64,000 bases of DNA from Azohydromonas lata NBRC 102462. GTDB lineage: Bacteria > Pseudomonadota > Gammaproteobacteria > Burkholderiales > Burkholderiaceae_C. The position numbers and the translations under genes were made by a program. Below are positions 1 to 12,421 of the stretch, piece after piece. The notes under the pieces are model-generated. The model searched no databases, was not told where the DNA came from, and worked only from the letters and a program-made list of their open reading frames with translations. Positions within the stretch are counted from its first letter, which is position 1. Each line of letters begins with the position of its first letter. The DNA is taken from the NCBI RefSeq assembly GCF_001571085.1, contig NZ_BCTC01000001.1, positions 124,001 to 188,000 on the forward strand, given 5' to 3'.

Positions 1-491
1 TGACGCTGCTGGCCCTGCTGCTGGTGCCGCTGCTGGCCTACGGGCTGCAGCGCACGCCGCTGGGCCTGGCGCTGCGCATGGTGGGCGAGAACCCGGCGGC
101 GGCGGAGGGGCAAGGCTTGTCGGTGGCGCGGCTGCGCACGGGCGCGGTGGTGGCGGGCTCGGCGCTCATGGGCGTGGCGGGGGCCTTCCTGACGCTGTCG
201 GCCTTCAACGCCTTCTACTTCAACATGGTCAACGGCCGCGGCTGGGTGTGCGTGGCGCTGGTCGTGTTCGCCTCGTGGCGGCCGGGCAAGGCGCTGCTCG
301 GCGCGCTGCTGTTCGCCTTCTTCGACGCGCTGCAGTTGCGGCTGCAACAGGCCGGCGGCGAGGCCGCCATTCCCTACCAGTTCTACCTCATGCTGCCCTA
401 TGCCATGGCCATCGTCGCGCTCGTCGTGATGGCACGGCGGGCGGCTTATCCTCAAGCCTTGATGAAGCCCTACCGCAAGGGCGAGCGCTAG
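1..491 (+). CDS. ABC transporter inner-membrane permease, nucleoside/nucleobase type (5' truncated by window)
   Basis: Only the C-terminal part is present; the reading frame is open from base 3 and ends at TAG 489-491. About 160 residues are visible, with several hydrophobic helices (AVVAGSALMGVAGAFLTL and later ALLGALLFAFFDALQLRL). The GENPAAAEGQGLSVARLR loop is typical of the permease that contacts the ATPase in BMP-family (YufQ/NupQ-like) ABC importers. These import nucleosides or purines/pyrimidines with a BMP lipoprotein, an ATPase and a second permease, which would lie left of the window. It ends 26 bases before the Urc1-like gene, so nucleobase import for the following catabolic genes is a reasonable inference; the substrate cannot be read from sequence. 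Confidence 0.8.
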   Translation, partial: TLLALLLVPLLAYGLQRTPLGLALRMVGENPAAAEGQGLSVARLRTGAVVAGSALMGVAGAFLTLSAFNAFYFNMVNGRGWVCVALVVFASWRPGKALLGALLFAFFDALQLRLQQAGGEAAIPYQFYLMLPYAMAIVALVVMARRAAYPQALMKPYRKGER

Positions 492-517
492 CGACCAGCA
501 GCAGGAAGGAGACCGTG

Positions 518-1786
<1,269 letters not shown>

Positions 1787-3129
1787 CCTCCACCCCACGC
1801 TGACGCCCGGCGACGTCTCCGAGGGCGTGCGGCGGCTGCGCCAGGCCGCCACGGTGCGCGAACGCTGCGCCCACATCACCCAGGGCGTGCGGGAGGGCCG
1901 CTCCGAGCACTTCCGGCTGGACGAAGGGCGGCTGGACGCGGTGGCGCAACGCATCGCGGCGCTCACGCAATCGCGCTTCCCCGACGGGCGCATTCCGCTG
2001 CACAGCCGCTGGCGCCACTTCGAGGCCGGCGGCGTGGACCGGCTGGCCGAGGTCAATGCCCGCCTGGCCGGCCACAGCCACGTGGCGCGGGCGCGCGCGC
2101 ACATCGAGTTGGTCATGATCAGCGTGCTGCTGGACGCCGGCGCGGGCGCGCAGTGGCAGTACGTCGAGACCGAGAGCAGGCAAACCTTCTCGCGTTCGGA
2201 AGGTTTGGCCGTGGCCAGCCTGCGCGCCTTCCTGGCCGGCGCCTTCTCCAGCGACCCGGGCGACCCCTGCCGCGTGGACGCCAAGGCGCTCTCGCGCATG
2301 GACGTGCCCACGCTGGCCGCCCTCTTCCAGGTGCGCGACATCAACCCGCTGCTCGGCCTGGAGGGCCGCGTCAACCTGCTGCGCCGCCTGGCGCAGGCGC
2401 TGCGCGCGCAGCCGGACACCTTCACGGCCGACGGCCGGCCCGGCCACCTCTTCGACGCGCTCACCCACCACCACCATGCGCCGCGGCTGCACCACCACCA
2501 CGTGGTGCCGGGCAGCACGCAGCACCAGCACCACGTGGCCGCGCCGCGGCTGCTGCAGGCACTGCTGGACGGCTTCAGCGCCATCTGGCCCAGCGGCCAG
2601 CAGTTTTTGGGCGTGCCGGTGGGCGACGCCTGGGCGCATCCGCTGGCGGGCGGCGAAGGCCCAAGCGCCGGCTGGGTGCCCTTCCACAAGCTCAGCCAGT
2701 GGCTGACGTGGTCGCTGGTGGAACCCTTCGAGGCGGCGGGCGTGCACATCACGGAGCTGGAGGCGCTGACCGGCCTGCCCGAGTACCGCAACGGCGGGCT
2801 GCTGCTGGACGCGGGCGTGATCGTCCCGCTGGATGCCGAGTTCGGCACCCGGCTGCGCGTGCCGGGCGAGGCCTGGGTGATCGAGTGGCGCTCGCTCACC
2901 GTCTCGCTGCTGGACGCCCTGCTGCCGCGCGTGCGCGCGCTGCTCGCCAACGAGCACCTGCCGCTGGGCTGCCTGCTGGAGGGCGGCAGTTGGGCGGCGG
3001 GGCGGCAGATCGCCGCCGAGCGGCGCCCCGGCGGCGCGCCGCCGGTGGCCATCGACAGCGACGGCACCGTGTTCTGACGAGCCGGCACCTTCAACGAGCA
3101 CACAGATTCATCCACGAGGGAGAGCGTCC

Positions 3130-3759
3130 ATGCCTGTTGTCCACGTTCTGGATCACCCGCTGGTGCAGCACAAGCTCACGCTGCTGCGCGAAAAGGAGCG
3201 CAGCACCAACAGCTTCCGGCGGCTGATGCACGAGATCAGCATGCTCATGGCCTACGAGGTCACGCGCGACATGCCCACGCAGCTCATAGACATCGAAACG
3301 CCCATGGAGCCCATGCGCTCGCCGGTGATCGATGGCAAGAAGATCGTCTTCGTCTCCGTCATGCGCGCCGGCGGCGGCTTCCTGGACGGGATGCTGGAGA
3401 TCATCCCCGGCGCCCGCGTGGGCCACGTGGGCCTGTACCGCGACCCGCGCACGCTGGTGGCCGTGGAGTACTACTTCAAGATGCCGGACCACATGGAGGA
3501 GCGCGACGCCATCGTGCTCGACCCCATGCTGGCCACCGGCAACTCCGCCGCCGCCGCCGTGGAGCGGCTCAAGGAGGTGAAGCCGCGCTCCATACGCTTC
3601 GTGAGCCTGCTGGCCGCGCCGGAGGGGCTGCAGAACTTCCACGCCCAGCACCCGGACGTGCCCGTCTACACCGCCGCCATCGACCGCCAGCTCAACGAGC
3701 ACGGCTACATCCTGCCGGGCCTGGGCGACGCGGGCGACCGGCTGTTCGGCACCAAGTGA
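3130..3759 (+). CDS. upp: Uracil phosphoribosyltransferase
   Basis: 209 residues, the usual length of bacterial Upp. It converts uracil and PRPP to UMP. Visible landmarks are [13 protein letters not shown] at the N-terminus, [13 protein letters not shown], and the PRPP-binding loop [13 protein letters not shown] at about residues 133-145. The C-terminal hood [18 protein letters not shown] is also conserved. AGGGAG lies 5-10 bases before ATG 3130. In the URC route the equivalent enzyme (URC6) primes uracil for breakdown, so this copy may feed Urc1/Urc4 as well as ordinary salvage. Its stop overlaps the next start (ATGA), showing an operon with cytosine deaminase. Confidence 0.97.
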   Translation: MPVVHVLDHPLVQHKLTLLREKERSTNSFRRLMHEISMLMAYEVTRDMPTQLIDIETPMEPMRSPVIDGKKIVFVSVMRAGGGFLDGMLEIIPGARVGHVGLYRDPRTLVAVEYYFKMPDHMEERDAIVLDPMLATGNSAAAAVERLKEVKPRSIRFVSLLAAPEGLQNFHAQHPDVPVYTAAIDRQLNEHGYILPGLGDAGDRLFGTK

Positions 3760-5117
3760 TGGCGGCACAGGCGATGACGGGAGGCTCCGATCTGCTGCTG
3801 CGCGACGTGCGCCTGCCTGACGCTCGCGCGGGCGTGGACGTGCTGGTGCGCGAAGGGCGCATCGCCGCCGTGGGCCCCGCCCTGCCGGCGCCGCAAGGCA
3901 CGCCGGTGCTGGACGGCGGCGGCTGGCTGCTGAGCCCGCCCTTCGTGGACGCGCACTTCCACATGGACTCCACGCTCAGCCACGGCCAGCCGCGGGTGAA
4001 CGTCAGCGGCACGCTGCTGGAGGGCATCTCGCTCTGGGGCGAATTGAAACCGTTGCTGACGCAGGAGGCCCTCGTCGAGCGCGCCCTGCGCTACTGCGAT
4101 TGGGCCGTGGCGCGCGGGCTGCTCGCCATCCGCTCGCACGTGGACGTGAGCGACCCGCGGCTGCTCACCGTGGAGGCGCTGCTGCACGTGAAAAAGCAGG
4201 TGGCGCCCTACCTGGAGCTGCAGCTCGTGGCCTTCCCGCAGGACGGCGTGCTGCGCAGCCCGGGAGCTTTCGAAAACCTCAAGCGCGCGCTGGACCTGGG
4301 CGTGGAGGTGGTGGGCGGTATTCCGCACTTCGAGCGCACAACAGCTGACGGCGCCGAGAGCGTGCGGCTGCTGTGCGAGCTGGCGGCCGAGCGCGGCCTG
4401 CGCGTGGACATGCACTGCGACGAGAGCGACGATCCGCTCTCGCGCCACGTGGAGGTGCTGGCCTTCCACACCCACCGCCTGGGGCTGCACGGGCGCGTGA
4501 CGGGCTCGCACCTCACGTCCATGCACTCCATGGACAACTACTACGTCTCCAAGCTGCTGCCGCTCATGGCCGAGGCGCAGCTCAATGCCGTGGCCAACCC
4601 GCTGATCAACATCATGTTGCAGGGCCGCCACGACACCTACCCCAAGCGCCGCGGCATGACGCGCGTGCCGGAGCTCATGGCCGCGGGCGTGAACGTGGGC
4701 TTTGGGCACGATTGCGTGATGGACCCGTGGTATCCGCTGGGCTCGGCCGACATGCTGGAGGTGGCGGCCATGGGGCTGCACGTGGCGCAGATGGGCTCGG
4801 TGGCGGGGCAGCGCGCCTGCTTCGACGCCGTGACGGTGAACAATGCGCGCATCCTGGGCCTGGAGGGCTACGGGTTTCAGCCCGGCTGCCGCGGCGACTT
4901 CGTGCTGCTGCAGGCGCGCTCCACGGAAGAGGCGGTGCGGCTGCGCGCGCCGCGGCTGCTGGTGGTGCGCGGCGGCCGGGTGCTGGCGCGCGCGCCGCGC
5001 CAGGCGGTGGAGCTGGACCTGCCGGGCCGGCCGCGCGAGGTGGATTTCACGCTGGAGGCGGGCGACCGAAGTAGGACGGTCCCCCCACCGTCTGGGTTGG
5101 ACCCCGGCATTACTTAA
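3756..5117 (+). CDS. codA: Cytosine deaminase (amidohydrolase family)
   Basis: 453 residues, starting in an ATGA overlap with upp. The metal ligands and substrate motifs of CodA-type cytosine deaminases are in order: HFHMDST (about residues 67-69), [27 protein letters not shown] and [14 protein letters not shown]. It deaminates cytosine to uracil and ammonia, supplying Upp immediately upstream. The last ~20 residues (after VDFTLEAGD) look non-conserved and may be a slightly extended tail. The assignment to cytosine rather than another N-heterocycle is supported by the operon (permease, upp). No obvious U-tract terminator follows before the GST gene 29 bases downstream. Confidence 0.9.
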   Translation: MMAAQAMTGGSDLLLRDVRLPDARAGVDVLVREGRIAAVGPALPAPQGTPVLDGGGWLLSPPFVDAHFHMDSTLSHGQPRVNVSGTLLEGISLWGELKPLLTQEALVERALRYCDWAVARGLLAIRSHVDVSDPRLLTVEALLHVKKQVAPYLELQLVAFPQDGVLRSPGAFENLKRALDLGVEVVGGIPHFERTTADGAESVRLLCELAAERGLRVDMHCDESDDPLSRHVEVLAFHTHRLGLHGRVTGSHLTSMHSMDNYYVSKLLPLMAEAQLNAVANPLINIMLQGRHDTYPKRRGMTRVPELMAAGVNVGFGHDCVMDPWYPLGSADMLEVAAMGLHVAQMGSVAGQRACFDAVTVNNARILGLEGYGFQPGCRGDFVLLQARSTEEAVRLRAPRLLVVRGGRVLARAPRQAVELDLPGRPREVDFTLEAGDRSRTVPPPSGLDPGIT

Positions 5118-5146
5118 AATCGGCGCGTTAGGGAATTCTTTCAGGC

Positions 5147-5764
5147 ATGAAGCTCATCGGATCGCTCACCAGCCCCTACGTGCGCAAGGTGCGCATCGTG
5201 ATGGCGGAAAAAAAGCTGGACTATCAATTCGTCCAGGAAGACGTCTGGGGGAGCGACGCGATCCTGGCCTCCAACCCGTTGGGCAAGGTGCCTTGCCTGA
5301 TCACGGAGGCGGGCGAGTCGGTGTTCGACTCGCGCGTGATCGTCGAGTACGTGGACACGCTCTCGCCCGTGGGCCGGCTCATCCCCGCCAGCGGCCGCGA
5401 ACGCGCCGAGGTGCGCACGCTGGAGGCGATGGCCGACGGCGTGCTGGACGCCGCCGTCCTGGCCCGCCTGGAGCTGACCTGGGCCGGCCGCAGCGACGCG
5501 CAACGCAGCCCCGCCTGGGTGGACCGCCAGATGCTGCGCGTGCAGACCGCGCTCAAGGCCATGTCGCAGGCGCTGGGCGACGGCCCCTGGTGCGTCAACA
5601 ACCACTTCTCGCTGGCCGACATCGCCGTGGGCTGCGCGGTGGGCTATTTGTCCTTCCGCTTCCCGCACATCGACTGGCGCGGCGACCACCCCAACCTGGC
5701 CCGCCTGTCGGACAAGCTGGAGGCGCGCGCGAGCTTCATCGCCACCGCGGTGCCCAAGACCTGA
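5147..5764 (+). CDS. Glutathione S-transferase family protein
   Basis: 205 residues, typical GST length. The thioredoxin-like N-terminal domain begins MKLIGSLTSPYVRKVRIVMAEKK-like (residues 1-80), with the cis-Pro stretch NPLGKVPCL and the glutathione-binding ESVFDSRVIVEYVD. The C-terminal all-helical domain carries NNHFSLADIAVGCAVGYL, the usual N-capping box. It resembles the YibF group of bacterial GSTs. Substrate unknown. It is 29 bases after codA but probably not functionally linked. Confidence 0.9.
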   Translation: MKLIGSLTSPYVRKVRIVMAEKKLDYQFVQEDVWGSDAILASNPLGKVPCLITEAGESVFDSRVIVEYVDTLSPVGRLIPASGRERAEVRTLEAMADGVLDAAVLARLELTWAGRSDAQRSPAWVDRQMLRVQTALKAMSQALGDGPWCVNNHFSLADIAVGCAVGYLSFRFPHIDWRGDHPNLARLSDKLEARASFIATAVPKT

Positions 5765-5826
5765 TCGGTTGATTTGCCGCAGCGCCGGGCCAGGCGCCGC
5801 GGCCCGGGCGGGCTTTGCGGCTCGCC

Positions 5827-5832
5827 TATACT
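5827..5832 (+). promoter_or_regulatory. Possible -10 element of the metX promoter
   Basis: TATACT sits about 10 bases before the first paired base of the riboswitch, where a -10 box would place transcription start. No convincing -35 hexamer is seen at 16-18 bases upstream in this very GC-rich stretch. Confidence 0.3.
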
Positions 5833-5839
5833 TATTCCT

Positions 5840-5895
5840 TCAGCGCCGATTTGTTCCGGATTGCGGGCGCTCAACAAATACAGCTAAAGAGGGAC
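5840..5895 (+). promoter_or_regulatory. SAM-II (SAM-alpha) riboswitch upstream of metX
   Basis: The element matches the compact SAM-II aptamer. Helix P1 is AGCGCC (5842-5847) pairing with GGCGCT (5866-5871). The loop strand ATTTGTT (5849-5855) pairs perfectly with AACAAAT (5873-5879) to make the pseudoknot. The conserved CAGCTAAAGAGGGA follows at 5881-5894, almost the same as the GTAGCTAAAAAGGGA tail of the structurally characterised SAM-II RNA. The aptamer senses S-adenosylmethionine and normally shuts off methionine genes such as metX, which begins 66 bases downstream. Confidence 0.92.
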
Positions 5896-5901
5896 GCCCA
5901 C

Positions 5902-5935
5902 ACCCGGTGTCCGCTTGAGCGGCGCCGGGTTTTTT
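5902..5935 (+). terminator. Intrinsic terminator between riboswitch and metX
   Basis: ACCCGG (5902-5907) pairs with CCGGGT (5925-5930), extended inward by further GC pairs around 5909-5923, and is followed directly by a run of six T including 5930-5935. It starts 7 bases after the aptamer tail and ends about 25 bases before the metX ATG, so it must be read through or suppressed for metX expression. Confidence 0.8.
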
Positions 5936-5960
5936 GCTTCTGGAGGGACGGGTTTCATCC

Positions 5961-7142
5961 ATGGGTTCTATCGGGCATGTCACACCGCAGCGCATGCACT
6001 TCGCGTTGCCGCTGCCGCTCAAGAGCGGCGCGCAGCTCACTGACTACACGCTGGCCTACGAGACCTACGGCACGCTCAACGCCGAGCGCAGCAATGCCGT
6101 GCTGGTGTGCCATGCGCTCAACGCCAGCCACCACGTCGCGGGCACCTACGCCGGCAAGGAAAAGAGCGAGGGCTGGTGGGACAACCTGGTCGGCCCCGGC
6201 AAGCCGCTGGACACGGACCGCTTCTTCGTCATAGGCGTCAACAACCCCGGCTCCTGCTTCGGCTCCACGGGCCCCAAGGACGTCAACGCCGCCACCGGCC
6301 AGCCCTGGGGCGCGGATTTCCCGGTGGTGACGGTGGAGGACTGGGTCAACGCCCAGGCCCGGCTGCTGGACGCGCTGGGCATCGAGCAGCTCGCGGCCGT
6401 CATCGGCGGCAGCTTGGGCGGCATGCAGGCCTTGAGCTGGACCATCCAGCACCCGCAGCGCCTGCGCCATGCGCTGGTGATCGCCAGCGCCCCCAACCTC
6501 TCGGCGCAGAACATCGCCTTCAACGAGGTGGCGCGCCGCGCCATCTGCACCGACCCCGAGTTCCACGGCGGCCACTTCTACGCCCACGGCGTGGTGCCGC
6601 AGCGCGGCCTGCGGGTGGCGCGGATGATCGGCCACATCACCTACTTGTCCGACGACTCCATGGAGGCCAAGTTCGGCCGCGCCCTGCGCGCCGCGGAGCT
6701 GGCCTACAGCACGCAGCAGATCGAGTTCCAGATCGAGAGCTACCTGCGCTACCAGGGCGACAAGTTCAGCGAGTACTTCGACGCGAACACCTACCTGCTG
6801 ATCACCCGCGCGCTGGACTACTTCGACCCCGCGCGCGAGCACGGCGGCGACTTGTCGGCGGCACTGGCCAAGGCGACCGCGAAATTCCTGGTGGTGAGCT
6901 TCACCACCGACTGGCGCTTCTCGCCGCAGCGCTCGCGCGAGATCGTGCAGGCGCTGCTGGACAACGGCCACGACGTGGCCTACGCCGAGATCGACGCCCC
7001 GCACGGCCACGACGCCTTCCTGCTGGAGGACCCGCGCTACCACGGCGTGGTACGCGCCTATTTCGAGCGCGTGGCGGCGGAAGTCGAAAGCCTGGGTGGC
7101 GGCGCCGTGCCGGCCGTGGCGACGCAACGGGAGGCCGCATGA
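5961..7142 (+). CDS. metX: Homoserine O-acetyl/succinyltransferase
   Basis: 393 residues from ATG 5961, preceded by CTGGAGGGA. An alpha/beta-hydrolase fold enzyme of the MetX family that acylates homoserine, the first committed step of methionine synthesis. The nucleophile elbow is GGSLGGMQ (about residues 150-157), the acid is in FTTDWRFSP and the base in [11 protein letters not shown] near the C-terminus. The oxyanion/acyl motif CHALNASHH and [10 protein letters not shown] are present. Sequence alone does not tell whether acetyl-CoA or succinyl-CoA is used; betaproteobacterial MetX can use succinyl-CoA. The stop overlaps the metW start (ATGA). Expression is expected to be controlled by the upstream SAM-II riboswitch. 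Confidence 0.95.
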   Translation: MGSIGHVTPQRMHFALPLPLKSGAQLTDYTLAYETYGTLNAERSNAVLVCHALNASHHVAGTYAGKEKSEGWWDNLVGPGKPLDTDRFFVIGVNNPGSCFGSTGPKDVNAATGQPWGADFPVVTVEDWVNAQARLLDALGIEQLAAVIGGSLGGMQALSWTIQHPQRLRHALVIASAPNLSAQNIAFNEVARRAICTDPEFHGGHFYAHGVVPQRGLRVARMIGHITYLSDDSMEAKFGRALRAAELAYSTQQIEFQIESYLRYQGDKFSEYFDANTYLLITRALDYFDPAREHGGDLSAALAKATAKFLVVSFTTDWRFSPQRSREIVQALLDNGHDVAYAEIDAPHGHDAFLLEDPRYHGVVRAYFERVAAEVESLGGGAVPAVATQREAA

Positions 7143-7723
7143 GCGACCGCCAGGCCATGAGCCTCATCGCCCAAATGATTCCCAAAGGCAGCCGCGTGCT
7201 GGACCTGGGCTGCGGCAACGGCGCGCTGCTGGAGCTGCTGCGCAAGGAGCGCGGCTGCACGGGCTACGGCGTGGAGATCGACGACGCCAAGGTGCTGGAA
7301 TGCGTCAAGCGCGGCGTGAATGTCATCCAGCGCAACCTGGACGACGGCCTGGGCCTGTTCAAGGACGGCAGCTTCGACGTGGTGCTGCAGCTCGACACCT
7401 TGCAGCACCTGCGCAACACGGCCGAGCTGCTGCGCGAGACGGCGCGCGTTGGGCGCAGCGCCATCGTGAGCTTCCCGAACTTCGCGCACTGGCCCAACCG
7501 CTTCTCGGTGCTGCGCGGGCGCATGCCCGTGACCAAGACGCTGCCCTACCAGTGGTACGACACGCCCAACATCCGCGTGGGCACCTTCGCCGACTTCGAG
7601 GTGCTGGCCGGCCAGTGCGGGCTGCGCGTGCTGCAGTCGTTTGGGCTGCACAACGGCCGCAAGGTGGATGCGTGGCCGAATCTCATGGCGAGCACGGCGG
7701 TGTTCAGGCTGGAGCGGGGCTGA
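7139..7723 (+). CDS. metW: Methionine biosynthesis protein MetW
   Basis: 194 residues starting in the ATGA overlap with metX. Class I SAM-dependent methyltransferase fold with motif [13 protein letters not shown] (about residues 21-32), the acidic loop YGVEIDD and [11 protein letters not shown]. The block [12 protein letters not shown] and the segment [13 protein letters not shown] are signatures of MetW. MetW is always next to metX in proteobacteria and is thought to activate or stabilise homoserine acylation; its methyl acceptor, if any, is unknown. It shares the riboswitch-controlled transcript. Confidence 0.95.
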   Translation: MSDRQAMSLIAQMIPKGSRVLDLGCGNGALLELLRKERGCTGYGVEIDDAKVLECVKRGVNVIQRNLDDGLGLFKDGSFDVVLQLDTLQHLRNTAELLRETARVGRSAIVSFPNFAHWPNRFSVLRGRMPVTKTLPYQWYDTPNIRVGTFADFEVLAGQCGLRVLQSFGLHNGRKVDAWPNLMASTAVFRLERG

Positions 7724-7817
7724 CGACGGGCTGAACCGTTGGGCGGGTCCATCCCGCCTTTGCCAGGAGTGAAAAAGGCGGCTCCTAGAATCGATCGATT
7801 CCTTGCCGGAGCCCGCC

Positions 7818-9284
<1,467 letters not shown>

Positions 9285-9293
9285 ACGCCCTTG

Positions 9294-9323
9294 GGCGGCC
9301 TGCGTCCCAAAAGGCAGGCCGCC
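9294..9323 (+). terminator. Stem-loop after M20 peptidase gene
   Basis: GGCGGCCTGC (9294-9303) pairs perfectly with GCAGGCCGCC (9314-9323), ten base pairs with a 10-base loop, 9 bases after the stop. There is no T-run after it, so termination efficiency is uncertain. Confidence 0.4.
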
Positions 9324-9452
9324 TGGAATGAGCACTGCTGGCGGTCCATAGCGCCCTAAGCAAGGCCCGCAACCGTCACGCCCAGGCAAGCGGTAACAAT
9401 CGCCGTCTTTGCCTGAACCCGCCCGGCCGCCACCGCCGGGCCTGCCGTGACC

Positions 9453-10010
9453 ATGAAGCCCGCCGATTCCGCAGCGCCGCCGCACGAGCCGCCGCTGCCT
9501 GCCGCCACGCTCATAGACCAGGAACCCGAGATGGCGCCCGTCAAGGTGCCGCTCGCCCTCGAAGACTGGCTGGCCGTGCTCTCCATGGGCGCGCTGTGCC
9601 TGATCACCTTCGCCAACGTCGTGGTGCGCTACCTCACCGACCAGTCGCTGGCGTGGACCGAGGAGATCTCCGTCTTCCTGCTCATCGTCACCACGCTGGC
9701 CGGCGGCTGCGCCGCCATGGCGCGCGACCGGCACATCAAGATCGAGTACTTCAGCGAAAGCGGCAGCCCCGAACGGCGCCGGCGCATGGCGCGCTTCGGC
9801 GCGCTGTGCTCCAGCGTGTTCTTCCTCGTCCTGGCCGCCTTGAGCATCCGCCTGGTGTGGGACGAGTACCGCTTCGAGGAAACGACGCCCGGCATCGGCC
9901 TGCCCAAGTGGTGGTACTCCATCTGGCTGCCGGTGCTCTCGTTCGCCATCGCGGCGCGGGCCTTCGGCCTGTTCCTGCGCAACGCCCGCAAGAAGGGCGG
10001 TGCCCAATGA
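9453..10010 (+). CDS. TRAP transporter small permease (DctQ type)
   Basis: 185 residues from ATG 9453; a GTG at 9447 is an in-frame alternative. Four hydrophobic segments are visible (starting around SMGALCLITFANVVVRYL, EEISVFLLIVTTLAGG, FGALCSSVFFLVLAAL and YSIWLPVLSFAIAARAF). The conserved FANVVVRY...LAWTEEIS block and DRHIKIEYF motif identify the DctQ family. It stabilises and assists the large permease encoded next; the two overlap by ATGA. The ~30-residue N-terminal cytoplasmic tail before the first helix is somewhat long. Substrate not deducible. Confidence 0.93.
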   Translation: MKPADSAAPPHEPPLPAATLIDQEPEMAPVKVPLALEDWLAVLSMGALCLITFANVVVRYLTDQSLAWTEEISVFLLIVTTLAGGCAAMARDRHIKIEYFSESGSPERRRRMARFGALCSSVFFLVLAALSIRLVWDEYRFEETTPGIGLPKWWYSIWLPVLSFAIAARAFGLFLRNARKKGGAQ

Positions 10011-11305
10011 TCGCCGCGCTGCTGTTTGCCGTCTTCATCGTCCTGATGCTGCTGGGCGTGCCCATCGGCGTGGCACTGTCCATCGGGGGCGGGCTGGCCA
10101 TCGCGCTGGCCAACACCACCACGCAGCTCTTCGGACTGCTGGCCGTCCCGCAGAACTTCTACGCCGGCCTGGCCAAGTACCCGCTGCTGGCCATTCCGAT
10201 GTTCGTCTTGGTCGGCTCCATCTTCGACCGCTCCGGCGTCGCGCAGCGGCTGGTGAATTTCGCCATCGCCATCGTGGGCCGCGGCCCCGGCATGCTGCCG
10301 CTGGTGGCCATCGCGGTGGCCATGTTCCTGGGCGGCATCTCCGGCTCGGGGCCGGCCACGGCCGCCGCGGTGGGCAGCGTGATGATCGCCGCCATGGCCC
10401 GCGCCGGTTACCCCGGCGCCTACTCGGCCGCCGTGGTGGGCGCGGCAGCGGCCACCGACATCCTCATCCCGCCCTCGGTGGCCTTCATCGTCTATTCGGT
10501 CATGGTGCCCGGCGCCTCGGTGCCGGCCCTCTTCGCCGCAGGCATGGTGCCGGGCGTGCTGGCTGGCCTGGCGCTCATCGTCCCGGCCGTGTGGCTGGCG
10601 CGGCGTCACGGCATGGGCGCGGCGGAAGCCAGGCTACCGCGGCCGGCGTTCTGGCCGGCGCTGAAAGAGGCGTCCTGGGGGCTGGCGGCGCCGGTGCTCA
10701 TCCTGGGCGGCATGCGCGCAGGCTGGTTCACGCCCACGGAGGCGGCGGTGGTGGCCGTGTTCTACGGCCTGTTCATCGGCATGGCGGTGCACAAGACCAT
10801 CACCGTGCGCGACCTCTTCCCCATCCTGCGCGAGGGCGCTGAAACCTCGGCCGTCATCATGGTGGTGGTGGCGCTGGCGGGCATCTTTGCCTACGCACTG
10901 TCCACGCTGTCCGTCATCGACCCCATCACGCAGGCCATCGTCAATTCCGGCCTGGGCGAGTGGGGCGTGATGGCGCTGGTGGTGGCGGTGCTCATCGTGG
11001 CGGGCATGTTCCTCGACGGCATCTCCATCTTCCTGATCTTCGTCCCGCTGCTGCTGCCGCTGCTGCAGGCCTACCACTGGGACCCCGTGTGGTTCGGCGT
11101 GATCCTGACGCTGCTGGTGGCGCTGGGCCAGTTCACGCCGCCCATGGCCGTGAACCTCATGGTGTCCTGCCGCATCGCGGGCGTGCGCATGGAGTCCACG
11201 ATTCCCTGGGTCCTCTGGCTGCTGCTGGCCATGGGCCTGGCCATGCTGCTGGTCATCGTGTTCCCGCCCCTGGCGCTGTGGCTGCCGCAGCGGCTGGGCT
11301 ACTGA
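10007..11305 (+). CDS. dctM: TRAP transporter large permease (DctM type)
   Basis: 432 residues, about 11-13 hydrophobic helices, normal for DctM. Family motifs include LLGVPIGVALSIGGG at the N-terminus, GGISGSGPATAAAVGSV in the central transport region, DILIPPSVAFIVYSV, and the C-terminal GQFTPPMAVNLMV. It is the ion-driven carrier of the tripartite system, driven by sodium or proton gradient. Starts in an ATGA overlap with the small permease and is followed after 60 bases by the binding protein, so the order is dctQ-dctM-dctP. Confidence 0.96.
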   Translation: MIAALLFAVFIVLMLLGVPIGVALSIGGGLAIALANTTTQLFGLLAVPQNFYAGLAKYPLLAIPMFVLVGSIFDRSGVAQRLVNFAIAIVGRGPGMLPLVAIAVAMFLGGISGSGPATAAAVGSVMIAAMARAGYPGAYSAAVVGAAAATDILIPPSVAFIVYSVMVPGASVPALFAAGMVPGVLAGLALIVPAVWLARRHGMGAAEARLPRPAFWPALKEASWGLAAPVLILGGMRAGWFTPTEAAVVAVFYGLFIGMAVHKTITVRDLFPILREGAETSAVIMVVVALAGIFAYALSTLSVIDPITQAIVNSGLGEWGVMALVVAVLIVAGMFLDGISIFLIFVPLLLPLLQAYHWDPVWFGVILTLLVALGQFTPPMAVNLMVSCRIAGVRMESTIPWVLWLLLAMGLAMLLVIVFPPLALWLPQRLGY

Positions 11306-11365
11306 GCAAGTCCGCTCATCCTTCCCGTTCCCTCCTTCCCCCAAGTCCATTCCTGGAGACAAAAG

Positions 11366-12409
11366 ATGAAACGCCGCAACCTGTTCGCCGCTGCCGCCAC
11401 GGCGCTGGCCGCCGCCCTGTCGCTGGGCACCGCCGCGCAGGCCCAAGTGCCTGCCAACTACAAGCCTGAATACAAGATGTCGCTGGTGCTGGGCCCGGCC
11501 TTCCCGTGGGGCAAGGGCGGCGAGATCTGGGCCGACCTGGTCAAGCAGCGCACCAGCGGGCGCATCAACATCAAGCTCTACCCTGGCGTGTCGCTGGTGC
11601 AGGGCGACCAGACGCGCGAGCTCACCGCCATCCGCCAGGGCGTGATCGACATGGCCATCGGCTCCACCATCAACTGGTCGCCGCAGGTCAAGGAGCTCAA
11701 CCTCTTCTCGCTGCCCTTCCTGATGCCGGACTACGCCGCCATCGACGCCATCACCCAGGGCGAGCCGGGCAAGGACATCTTCAAGGCGCTGGAAAAGGGC
11801 GGCGTCGTACCGCTGGCCTGGGGCGAGAACGGCTTTCGCGAGCTGAGCAACTCCAAGCGCGACATCCGCAAGCCCGAAGACCTCAAGGGCCTGAAGCTGC
11901 GCGTGGTGGGCTCGCCGCTGTTCATCGACACCTTCACCGCGCTGGGCGCCAACCCGACGCAGATGAGCTGGTCCGACGCGCAGCCGGCGCTGGCCAGCGG
12001 CGCGGTGGACGGGCAGGAGAACCCGCTGTCCATCTTCAGCGCCGCCAAGCTGCACACCGTGGCGCAGAAGCACCTGACGCTGTGGGGCTACGTGGCCGAT
12101 CCGCTGATCTTCGTGGTCAACCGCGACGTGTGGGAGAGCTGGACGCCGGCCGACCGCGACATCGTCCGCCAAGCCGCCGTGGACGCCGGCAAGCAGCAGA
12201 TCGACGTCGCCCGCAAGGGCCTGGCCGAGGCCGATCCCGCCGTGCTCAAGGACATCGCCGCCAACGGCGTGAGCGTGGTGAAGCTCTCGGCGGCCGAGCG
12301 CGAAGCCTTCGTCAAGGCCACGCACCCGGTCTACGAGAAGTGGAAGAAGACGGTCGGCGAAGCCCTGGTGGCCAAGGCCGAGGCGGCCGTGGCGGCGCGC
12401 AGGAAGTAA
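11366..12409 (+). CDS. dctP: TRAP transporter substrate-binding protein (DctP family)
   Basis: 347 residues with a clear Sec signal peptide (RR-x-LFAAAATALAAALSLG, cleavage after AQA near residue 26). The DctP family block around residues 160-215 includes the conserved arginine in LKGLKLRVVGSPLF that salt-bridges a substrate carboxylate, then ASGAVDGQENPLSIF. C4-dicarboxylates or other organic acids are the usual ligands. CTGGAGAC precedes the ATG. It closes the three-gene TRAP operon and is followed by a stem-loop shared with the convergent amgK. Confidence 0.95.
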   Translation: MKRRNLFAAAATALAAALSLGTAAQAQVPANYKPEYKMSLVLGPAFPWGKGGEIWADLVKQRTSGRINIKLYPGVSLVQGDQTRELTAIRQGVIDMAIGSTINWSPQVKELNLFSLPFLMPDYAAIDAITQGEPGKDIFKALEKGGVVPLAWGENGFRELSNSKRDIRKPEDLKGLKLRVVGSPLFIDTFTALGANPTQMSWSDAQPALASGAVDGQENPLSIFSAAKLHTVAQKHLTLWGYVADPLIFVVNRDVWESWTPADRDIVRQAAVDAGKQQIDVARKGLAEADPAVLKDIAANGVSVVKLSAAEREAFVKATHPVYEKWKKTVGEALVAKAEAAVAARRK

Positions 12410-12421
12410 GCGCCACCCCGA

